This document shows, in pieces, positions 6,616 through 12,093 of a stretch of DNA of 12,093 bases. The notes under the pieces are model-generated. The model was not told the DNA's origin, made no database searches, and saw only the letters and a list, made by a program, of their open reading frames with translations. Every line of letters starts with the position of its first letter. Within the stretch, counting starts at the first letter, position 1. Origin of the DNA: Bacillota bacterium (GTDB lineage Bacteria; Bacillota; Clostridia; Acetivibrionales; DSM-2933); the NCBI GenBank assembly GCA_030705945.1, contig JAUZPS010000087.1:1-12093 (forward strand), in the 5' to 3' direction. Both the position numbers and the translations under genes were made by a program.

Positions 6616-8221
6616 ACCCCTGTTTATCATCGAGCATATCTTTGTATTTATCGCTTAATAGATCCTTATCATCACATTCCTTGATTGCGAGCAGCGTCAT
6701 AAACTCTACCTGCTGGGTGCTGGGTCTGCATTTTTTTAGAGCCTCAAATAGTATCTGAGCCGTAAGTACCGCGCCTTCATTTTCATCTTCATTTGCAAGT
6801 TCATAAGCTTTTCTAACAACCGCTTCTATTTCTGCTCCCGTATAATTCTCTGACTGCTCCGCAAATGGGGTAAAGTCCTCAATGTCAGTTTCAAACCTAT
6901 ATTTCTTTATCATTATCTTAAAAATATTTGCTCGTTCCTCTTTTTCAGGCATTAGTATCGGAATCTTCTTATCAAACCTTCCTGCCCTCTTTAATGCCGC
7001 GTCTAAAAGATCGGGTCTGTTTGTCGCAGCAATAAATATTACTTTCCCTCTATTATTTGTATTACTGGTGAACTGTAAAAATTCACTAAAAATATTTCTG
7101 CTTACACCATTATCTCCACTGTCACCTCTTCTGAAGGCCGTATCAATTTCATCAACAAATACAATAACAGGTTGTTGTGATTGCGCTCCAAGCAAACACT
7201 TTTTAAAATTCTTTTCGCTTTCACCAACATATTGCCCCAAAATTCTGGACATGTCGATCTTTACACAGTTGAAACCACTTGCTTTTGCCAGAGCATTAAC
7301 CAATAATGTTTTTCCTGTTCCTGATGGACCACACAATAGTATTCCCATAGGCGCCCTTCTTAGATCCCCTTTTTTTATCGGGTTAACAATATTTTTAAGC
7401 AAATAATTTTTTGCTTTTTCCATACCGCCAATATCCTCGAAACCGATTTCAGGATAAATAAATTCAAGGACATCCCCATATTCCTTTTTGAGAACTGAAT
7501 GCTTCTTTTCTTTTATAAACTCAAAACTGATGGGTACATCTTCGGCTTCCGCCTTAAGCTTAATATCCTTAATTGATTTTTTATTAAGTCCTGATGACAG
7601 CATTGCAAACTCTTCAATAGTTACATCGCTTTTTACTGCATTATCTTTTACAAGGTATTCAATGTATTCCTTTCTTTCCTGCTCGCTAGGAAGTTCAACA
7701 ATTATTGGCTCAACCCTATAAGAAGATTTGAATATCTCTTTGCTAACATCTGTCAAGTTATCCGCCATCATAAATATGGAACTGCCAACGCTTGAAATTT
7801 TAGAGTCTACGGACCATCCGCTTATCCATATTAATGACGAACGTTCCTCAAATGACAAACTTCCTACATCTCCAGAGGGTATTATTTTTTCAACATGATC
7901 AATAAAAAGAGCCATTTTTATGTTTTTCAACGCTTTGTCTATATATGGAAATAATTTTGACGGTATAGCTCTGTATTGTCCTGCTAGCTCATTTGATGTA
8001 ATTTTGTTAAATTCCCTTTCCATTCCGGGATCCAGAAAAGTCAGGCCCCTTGAAATGTCGTAAAAGGCGACTATTCCAAAGTTTCTCTGCATTAAAAACT
8101 CTTCAAAAAGATATCTCTCAATATTTCTATAATTATCAACCATATCCCGCACATTAAAATAAAAAAGGAATTCGTGAGAAATTCCTGCTTTATACTTACT
8201 TAAAAACTCATTATACCACAT
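6599..8221 (-). CDS. AAA+ ATPase of the Vps4/Cdc48/FtsH type with degenerate N-terminal ATPase-like domain
   Basis: This is a 540-residue cytoplasmic ATPase without predicted TM helices or a protease motif. The active classical AAA module spans about 255-500. It has IGGMEKAK entry (264-271), Walker A GPSGTGKT (298-305), a pore-loop-like YVGESE (331-336), Walker B VIVFVDEID (352-360), sensor 1 AATNRPD (398-404), arginine fingers in RAGRFD (R412, R415) and sensor 2 YTGAEIEA (460-467). Residues 1-235 look like a second AAA domain that has lost its P-loop: IDHVEKIIP (108-116) takes the Walker B place and IWISGW (131-136) the sensor-1 place. It is probably a ring-forming unfoldase or polymer disassemblase. 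Its neighbour, a PspA/ESCRT-III protein, is the suggested substrate by analogy with Vps4. The ATG at 8221 has no adjacent Shine-Dalgarno, yet an in-frame stop 15 bases before it rules out an earlier start. The function is inferred; the fold is secure. Confidence 0.88.
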   Translation of the reverse strand: MWYNEFLSKYKAGISHEFLFYFNVRDMVDNYRNIERYLFEEFLMQRNFGIVAFYDISRGLTFLDPGMEREFNKITSNELAGQYRAIPSKLFPYIDKALKNIKMALFIDHVEKIIPSGDVGSLSFEERSSLIWISGWSVDSKISSVGSSIFMMADNLTDVSKEIFKSSYRVEPIIVELPSEQERKEYIEYLVKDNAVKSDVTIEEFAMLSSGLNKKSIKDIKLKAEAEDVPISFEFIKEKKHSVLKKEYGDVLEFIYPEIGFEDIGGMEKAKNYLLKNIVNPIKKGDLRRAPMGILLCGPSGTGKTLLVNALAKASGFNCVKIDMSRILGQYVGESEKNFKKCLLGAQSQQPVIVFVDEIDTAFRRGDSGDNGVSRNIFSEFLQFTSNTNNRGKVIFIAATNRPDLLDAALKRAGRFDKKIPILMPEKEERANIFKIMIKKYRFETDIEDFTPFAEQSENYTGAEIEAVVRKAYELANEDENEGAVLTAQILFEALKKCRPSTQQVEFMTLLAIKECDDKDLLSDKYKDMLDDKQGLNVKD

Positions 8222-8248
8222 AAAATTTCCGGCTTAAAACCTACCGTA

Positions 8249-8271
8249 CCTCCTAGTAAAATTTTATTATA
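8249..8271 (-). promoter_or_regulatory. -10 box and displaced Shine-Dalgarno of the cassette
   Basis: On the minus strand a perfect TATAAT (8266-8271) is followed by AGGAGG (8249-8254). A -35 is poor (TTGTTA with a 19-base spacer). The AGGAGG is 27 bases from the ATG, far beyond the usual 5-10, with no ATG, GTG or TTG between. A CGG/CCG hairpin in the gap could shorten the effective distance to about ten bases; this is speculative. Confidence 0.45.
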
Positions 8272-8331
8272 GTCGATTTATCTTTAAAAATAACAATCAT
8301 ATATCTCATAGTAAAATGCAAACGTATTAAC

Positions 8332-8370
8332 TACATTTTTAATGTAAAATCTTTTTCGCAACTTGTCTAT
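8332..8370. repeat. shared upstream repeat, copy A
   Basis: TACATT/AATGTA form a small palindrome (8332-8346). The 30 bases from 8341 to 8370 are identical to 11954-11983 except for one base, including CTTTTTCGCAACTT. Both copies have the same orientation and lie upstream of minus-strand genes (AAA+ ATPase and GH62). Confidence 0.6.
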
Positions 8371-8437
8371 TATTGAGTGTAGCCTTTGTCAGACATTTAT
8401 TTTGGCAGTACCAATAAGAAAACTTGTATACTTGCTA

Positions 8438-10087
8438 TTATATTTTAAATCCGCCAATAACCTCGTCCAGTTTAAGCGCTATTTCTTTTAGATTATCTGC
8501 AGTGGAAGCAATTTCTTCAACAGTTACGGATTGCTCATCAACAGCGTAAGAAACTACTTTTGCGGAAGCGGCATTATTTTCAGATATTGATGTTATTTCC
8601 TGGATTAAAGAAACAACTTCATCTTTATCAATATTGATTTTCTGTATCCCTAAAGTTAGTTTATCAATATTCTCTATGCTATTTTTAACTGCTTTGGAAA
8701 TAGCTTCGAACGCTTTTGTTGTATTATCCAGTTTTTCATTTACATTACTCAAACTGGATGTTCCGATATCAATCTTCCCTTTCGTAGTATTTATTTCATT
8801 TTGGATTTCTTTGACTATTTGTCCAATTGTATGTGTTGACTCTGAAGTCTGCTCGGCAAGCTTTCTGATTTCGTCCGCAACCACACTGAATCCTTTTCCC
8901 TGTTCGCCAGCGCGAGCAGCTTCAATAGCCGCATTTAAGGCAAGAAGGTTTGTTTGCTCTGCAATAGTTTGGATTGTATCAACAACATGGCTTACGGAAG
9001 AGGATTTTTCATATAGTTCTTTCACATTCTTTTCAATTTGATAAGATACATCATTATTTATTCTAAGTTTTTCTTCCAACTGTATAATTGCTTCCTTGAC
9101 ATTTTCATTAAGTAAGTTTGTTTCATTTGTGTAGTGTTTGATTTGGGTTGAATCCTCCATTACATCATTTATTTTTTTAGCAAGAAGTAAAAGTCTGTCA
9201 GTTCCTATTTCTGCTTTTTGCGCCTGATCTGAAACGCCTGTGGCTAATTCGTCAATAGTTTTGGCAGCCTCCTCAATTGAAACGGCAGTCGCGTTTGTAA
9301 CCTCTGAAAGGCTTTGAGAGAAAGTCGAGATTTGTTTTGAATTTTGATTTACGTTGCTGATAATATTTGATAGCGCAAGAGACATATTATTAATGTTCTG
9401 TGACAGCTGTCCTATTTCATCTTTAGTATTCACAATTGCTTGAACTTTTAAATTACCCTTTGATATTTCATTGGAAATGGACATTAAATGGTTAAGCTGT
9501 TTGGAAGTTTTTCTGACGCCGAAAAACCATATAAGAAAAATAACAGTAGCCAGAGCTGCAACACTAAGAATAATAATCTGAATCAAGAGATTGTTTACGC
9601 TTTGCATTTCTTCATTCATAGAAAATGCCACACCGCATACTAAATTAATTTTCCCGTTTATATGTAAAGGAGCTGTAACATCGACAATGAGTTCGCCGCC
9701 TTCTTTTGAAACAAGAATTACGGTCTTATCTTTTTGGGCTGCATCCAAGTCTTCGGGGTCAGCTTCCTTATTGACGTTTTCTTTAGTAGATGACGCAATA
9801 GCCTTTTTTTGAGATATATTGTATATTGTGAAGTCTTCTAGTTCAGGCATTTTCTTTTTTAGTTCGTCAAGGTTTAACTGTAGTGTTTTCTTAAAATCTG
9901 CATCTTTTATATTGAGATGTCCTGCGCTAATTGTTGCTTCAAGGGACTTAATAACCGAATCAGCTCGTTCTCCCCCCATGTTTAGAATCTGACTTTTACT
10001 TTTAAAATAAACAATAGTCATACATAGCGCAAATACAACAGTTATTGCAATAACATAGAATAAAATGTTCTTCTTAGCTAGAGACAT
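8438..10087 (-). CDS. methyl-accepting chemotaxis protein
   Basis: This is a 549-residue transmembrane chemoreceptor that passes ligand signals to CheA/CheW. TM1 spans about 9-28. An extracytoplasmic sensor of about 130 residues follows (dCache/sCache-like, with ITAP-style strand VTAPLHINGKINLVCGVAF at 137-155), then TM2 at about 167-190. HAMP covers 191-245 (DEIGQLSQNIN at 223-233). The cytoplasmic four-helix signalling domain runs to the end, with the hairpin tip IAEQTNLLALNAAIEAARAG at 375-394 fully conserved. The normal length and intact tip suggest a working receptor; the ligand cannot be predicted. GGAGG lies about nine bases before the ATG at 10087. It appears to be a lone gene, 216 bases upstream of the AAA+ cassette and with no che genes nearby. 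No clear terminator separates it from the cassette. Confidence 0.96.
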   Translation of the reverse strand: MSLAKKNILFYVIAITVVFALCMTIVYFKSKSQILNMGGERADSVIKSLEATISAGHLNIKDADFKKTLQLNLDELKKKMPELEDFTIYNISQKKAIASSTKENVNKEADPEDLDAAQKDKTVILVSKEGGELIVDVTAPLHINGKINLVCGVAFSMNEEMQSVNNLLIQIIILSVAALATVIFLIWFFGVRKTSKQLNHLMSISNEISKGNLKVQAIVNTKDEIGQLSQNINNMSLALSNIISNVNQNSKQISTFSQSLSEVTNATAVSIEEAAKTIDELATGVSDQAQKAEIGTDRLLLLAKKINDVMEDSTQIKHYTNETNLLNENVKEAIIQLEEKLRINNDVSYQIEKNVKELYEKSSSVSHVVDTIQTIAEQTNLLALNAAIEAARAGEQGKGFSVVADEIRKLAEQTSESTHTIGQIVKEIQNEINTTKGKIDIGTSSLSNVNEKLDNTTKAFEAISKAVKNSIENIDKLTLGIQKINIDKDEVVSLIQEITSISENNAASAKVVSYAVDEQSVTVEEIASTADNLKEIALKLDEVIGGFKI

Positions 10088-10187
10088 GTTTAATTCCTCC
10101 GTTTTTCTTTAATTTTATATGATTTAACGACATATTTTTAAAATATTTTTTTAGTACGCTAACAGTAAATTACATACTCACATTAAA

Positions 10188-10195
10188 ATATCGGA
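10188..10195 (-). promoter_or_regulatory. possible sigma-D (motility) -10 box for the chemoreceptor
   Basis: On the minus strand TCCGATAT resembles the GCCGATAT -10 of sigma-D/sigma-28 promoters, which often drive chemoreceptor genes. It is about 100 bases before the start codon. A TAAA -35 at the proper 15-base spacing is not present, so this is weak. Confidence 0.25.
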
Positions 10196-10289
10196 TAGTC
10201 TTTAGAAAAAAATAACAAGTATTTTATAGCGACATTATGAACTCTGCCGAAATATAGCAGGTTTATAAAATATCAGCATCATAATTTAC

Positions 10290-10593
10290 TTGACAAACTG
10301 CGCTTAAAATTATAAGATTAATTATGGAAAATAAAGGTATTAGCTGAATGTTTTAATAGAGAAAAAATAAGACAAATGCCCTGATGTTTTTATTTACAAT
10401 ACCAAAATTTTATTCAAATAAAGAATTAAATACTTTGGTATTTTAGAGTGTTTAACAATAAAATTATATTATAGGAATATAACTTGTAACTTACCACAAA
10501 GCAAATGGTGGTATGGTTCATTTAAACCAGTAAAATTTTAATATTAATTAACATATAACCAAAAAAGACCTTCTAACGAGGGTCTTTTTTTAT
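10290..10593 (+). ncRNA. candidate small non-coding transcript
   Basis: TTGACA (10290-10295), a 17-base spacer and TAAGAT (10313-10318) form a good plus-strand sigma-A promoter with no gene behind it. Downstream are AATACCAAA/TTTGGTATT (10399-10407 with 10434-10442), TACCAC/GTGGTA (10492-10497 with 10508-10513) and TGGTT/AACCA (10514-10518 with 10525-10529). A strong terminator follows at 10561-10591. That gives a transcript of about 270 bases. It matches no RNA family I know, including c-di-GMP riboswitches often found near chemoreceptor genes. Confidence 0.3.
10561..10591. terminator. strong intrinsic terminator
   Basis: AAAAAAGACC pairs perfectly with GGTCTTTTTT around a ten-base loop, and T continues for one more base. 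The A/T symmetry makes it bidirectional. On the minus strand it would stop transcripts running out of the GH62 gene, 180 bases after its stop codon. On the plus strand it would end the candidate small RNA. Confidence 0.8.
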
Positions 10594-10636
10594 ATAAAAA
10601 TACAAACTTTTTGATCGAGCAATCCTCTAGACTATA

Positions 10637-10664
10637 TATTTTGAAATAAACATTTTACATCAAT
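10637..10664. repeat. fragment related to the shared upstream repeat
   Basis: These 28 bases match 11922-11949 at 24 positions, including AATAAACAT and TTACAT. The downstream part of the repeat is missing here. It is likely a decayed copy of the same family. Confidence 0.45.
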
Positions 10665-10697
10665 TTTTTATATTGCAAAATATACAGCGTATAATTG

Positions 10698-10730
10698 TTT
10701 CTCTAGCAGCATTACATGCTGCTAGAGAAA
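10698..10730. other. perfect 15-bp hairpin behind the GH62 gene
   Basis: TTTCTCTAGCAGCAT (10698-10712) and ATGCTGCTAGAGAAA (10716-10730) are exact complements around the loop TAC. It lies 40 bases after the GH62 stop. No T-tract follows on either strand. It could stabilise the GH62 mRNA 3' end, act as a terminator with a poor U-tract, or bind a protein. Confidence 0.5.
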
Positions 10731-10770
10731 ATAAAATTACATCAAACTTCTATTTCATATCCCATCAGAA

Positions 10771-11754
10771 CTATTTCTTATAATTTCTGATTATCCCCAA
10801 ATCAAAGGGGATCTGCTGATATTCACCTGACATATTTGTAGTGCCCTGGATGAGAAAATCTACACGGTTGATGTCATTAATTTCGAGTTTTTGGTTATAT
10901 CCTGAACGAATAAGTTCACCGTGGGAAACAACATTTGTCCACTTATCTGCATTGTAAGTTTTAAGATTACCGCGCCAAGCCCATTTTTCTGAAACCTTTG
11001 TCCATGGACCTCCAGCGCTTGAAGATGACCATAACTCATAATAACGTCCATCTTTCTGGTCCTCGGAGAGCAGATAGTATTTGCCGTCTGCCTTTGATTT
11101 ATAAACGCTTGAAGCTTCAAAAGTATCAGTTATAGCAACAGTAGGAGAGCTCCAGCCTTTCGGGAAGTTAGCCAGTTTAGTCTTGCGCATATACACTTTG
11201 TGCGAGTTGTCGCTAGGTGTATTGTACATATAAGCGTATTGATCATCACAAATTATGTAATAATCCCAACCCATATTCCCTGATGCGCCAAGGGATTTAG
11301 GCCCAGACCATGAATTTGGGTCAGCTATATTTGTAGTTGTAGCATAAGCCGCTCCACAAGAGCCATCCTGATAAACAAGATACCATAATTTCTGAGGTTC
11401 ATAATAGAATACTTCAGGCGCGCAGAAATAGCTTTCGCCTATCTTACTCATGTATGTACGCTTTGCATTTTTGAGTCCATCAATAGTGGATGCTGATGTA
11501 TAAAGCATCTGCCAACCGCCGCTTTTGTTAGCTCCGGTATAAAATACGTGGTATTTACCGCCATAGTATACGATTGTGGGATCTTTAGCGCCGAAATAAT
11601 CATATGGCGACAACTGCTTGTGCATGATAACCCTTCCATCAACATTCCATGTTGGATTGGCATTCGCTGCGGCATTTGCAATAGAACCAAATGTTGACAA
11701 TGTTAAAATCGCCCCCATTGTAATTGCTAAACCTTTTTTAAATAACTGCTTCAT
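10771..11754 (-). CDS. secreted GH62 alpha-L-arabinofuranosidase
   Basis: GH62 enzymes are inverting arabinofuranosidases that strip arabinose side chains from arabinoxylan, opening the backbone to xylanases. This 327-residue protein has a signal peptide (KKGLAITMGAILTLSTFGSI, cleavage near ANA-A at 28) and a single five-bladed beta-propeller domain. Family hallmarks are FCAPEVFYYEPQKLWYLVYQ (110-129), TDTFEASSVYK (209-219), GRYYELW (236-242), GGPWT (248-252) and VSHGELIR (276-283). Putative catalytic residues by family position are D58 (base, GAKDPT), D164 (pKa modulator, GWDYY) and E213 (acid, TFEAS). There is no dockerin and no CBM, so the enzyme is probably free rather than cellulosomal. 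A GH43-like relative is the alternative. AGGAGA lies nine bases before the ATG. It is a single-gene unit. Confidence 0.88.
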   Translation of the reverse strand: MKQLFKKGLAITMGAILTLSTFGSIANAAANANPTWNVDGRVIMHKQLSPYDYFGAKDPTIVYYGGKYHVFYTGANKSGGWQMLYTSASTIDGLKNAKRTYMSKIGESYFCAPEVFYYEPQKLWYLVYQDGSCGAAYATTTNIADPNSWSGPKSLGASGNMGWDYYIICDDQYAYMYNTPSDNSHKVYMRKTKLANFPKGWSSPTVAITDTFEASSVYKSKADGKYYLLSEDQKDGRYYELWSSSSAGGPWTKVSEKWAWRGNLKTYNADKWTNVVSHGELIRSGYNQKLEINDINRVDFLIQGTTNMSGEYQQIPFDLGIIRNYKK

Positions 11755-11763
11755 AATTTTACA

Positions 11764-11792
11764 TCTCCTTTTCTTAGTCTTTTAGTATTATA
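11764..11792 (-). promoter_or_regulatory. -10 box and ribosome binding site of the GH62 gene
   Basis: On the minus strand TATAAT (11787-11792) precedes AGGAGA (11764-11769), nine bases from the start codon. No recognisable -35 is at 16-18 bases, so a promoter with an activator or another location is possible. Confidence 0.4.
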
Positions 11793-11921
11793 AGTACTAT
11801 ATTGTCTCATGCAGCCTCATATTAGTAACCCAAACTTCCAACGCATAAACGTTATCGCTTAGTGTCAAGTCCTACCCCCAGCGCCTGTTGTTTATTCGGC
11901 GTTAAAATTGCTGCTGTAATC

Positions 11922-11983
11922 TATTTTGCAATAAACATATTACATTCATCTCTAATGTAAAATCTTTTTCGCAACTTATCTAT
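11922..11983. repeat. shared upstream repeat, copy B
   Basis: Bases 11954-11983 match 8341-8370 at 29 of 30 positions, and 11922-11949 match 10637-10664 at 24 of 28. TACATT and AATGTA again form a palindrome around a short spacer (11941-11959). It abuts the 99-bp palindromic repeat directly, so the two may be parts of one composite element. Confidence 0.6.
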
Positions 11984-12082
11984 ATAAAAAGCACTATTAA
12001 TCTTACATTTGACGGAGCAAAATAACGAACGCTTTAACGTTATTTTGCGATAGGCAAATGTAAAAGATTAATTGCTTTTTAT
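11984..12082. repeat. 99-bp palindromic repeat, copy 2
   Basis: The ends ATAAAAAGCA and TGCTTTTTAT are exact inverted repeats. The inner arms AGCAAAATAACG / CGTTATTTTGC and TTACATTTG / CAAATGTAA also pair, so almost the whole element folds into one hairpin with a short AACGCTTTAA-type loop. It is the best-preserved copy in the window and has no coding capacity. Its orientation is opposite to that at 4611-4709. Confidence 0.72.
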
Positions 12083-12093
12083 CTAATCACTTA

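Larger units (their letters stand above)
10088..10770. other. 683-bp intergenic region between the chemoreceptor and GH62 genes
   Basis: No ORF with a credible start and Shine-Dalgarno is visible on either strand. The region holds the chemoreceptor leader, a sigma-D-like box, a plus-strand promoter candidate, several hairpins, a clear terminator, a repeat fragment and a perfect 15-bp hairpin, each listed separately. Its AT content is higher than that of the genes. Confidence 0.7.
11755..12093. other. 339-bp intergenic region upstream of the GH62 gene
   Basis: No ORF is credible. From the gene outward it holds the -10 box and Shine-Dalgarno, an isolated minus-strand TTGACA (11863-11868) with no partner -10, a partly symmetric ATAAACGTTAT sequence (11845-11855), and then the repeat block 11922-12082. 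Confidence 0.6.

Noticed and set aside
6882..7406. 174-codon open frame opposite the AAA+ gene
   Set aside because: It is hydrophobic only because it is antisense to the Walker and sensor motif region; it has no Shine-Dalgarno and no family signature.
4753..8221. FtsH-type membrane protease reading of the AAA+ gene
   Set aside because: There are no N-terminal TM helices and no HEXXH zinc protease motif in the protein.
10088..10560. c-di-GMP riboswitch upstream of the chemoreceptor gene
   Set aside because: The minus strand lacks the GEMM-I core (ACGCAAAG with paired GGU elements) and any GEMM-II-like core I can recognise.
11448..11690. Alternative minus-strand frame inside the GH62 gene
   Set aside because: It overlaps the conserved GH62 frame, which has the signal peptide and all family motifs.
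11845..11855. LacI-type operator for the GH62 gene
   Set aside because: The AACGTT centre is symmetric but the flanks do not pair well, and similar AACG sequences occur within the repeat family; not enough to call a site.

Overview
The window looks like the chromosome of an anaerobic, spore-forming, plant-fibre-degrading clostridium (Ruminiclostridium/Acetivibrio-like Firmicutes). The evidence is AT-rich DNA with strong Shine-Dalgarno sites, a secreted GH5 glucanase with a dockerin-type domain, a GH62 arabinofuranosidase, formate-tetrahydrofolate ligase, a fragment of the sporulation protease gene yabG, and a methyl-accepting chemotaxis protein. The genus is an inference; no 16S or other marker gene is present.

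Layout. 38-2203 (+) is the secreted GH5 enzyme, followed by an intrinsic terminator, a second hairpin and a 72-bp palindromic element with 14-bp inverted ends. 2483-4153 (-) is fhs. Divergent from it, a sigma-K-like promoter at 4296-4323 precedes a 76-codon stub of yabG (4356-4586, +), then a 99-bp palindromic repeat and a bidirectional terminator. 4753-8221 (-) is a three-gene cassette, in transcription order a Vps4/Cdc48-like AAA+ ATPase, a PspA/IM30 (bacterial ESCRT-III) protein, and a two-TM coiled-coil protein of no family I recognise. 8438-10087 (-) is a chemotaxis receptor. A 683-bp intergenic region may carry a small plus-strand transcript. 10771-11754 (-) is the GH62 enzyme, preceded by repeats running to the window end.

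How the genes may work together. The two glycoside hydrolases fit plant cell-wall breakdown, with GH5 cutting beta-glucan-type backbones and GH62 removing arabinose from arabinoxylan. Fhs serves one-carbon metabolism and the receptor senses the environment; neither has an evident operon partner.

The most interesting unit is the AAA+/PspA/membrane-protein cassette. PspA-family proteins are structural homologues of ESCRT-III and the ATPase resembles the Vps4/Cdc48 class that remodels ESCRT-III polymers. The cassette therefore reads as a compact bacterial ESCRT-like membrane-remodelling or membrane-stress system with its own membrane-anchored partner.

A family of short palindromic repeats is scattered through the intergenic spacers. 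There are two full 99-bp copies (4611-4709 and 11984-12082), single arms after the AAA+ and pspA genes, and related pieces at 8332-8370, 10637-10664 and 11922-11983. Each cassette gene is followed by a full or partial copy, and the stop codon of the ATPase lies inside one arm.
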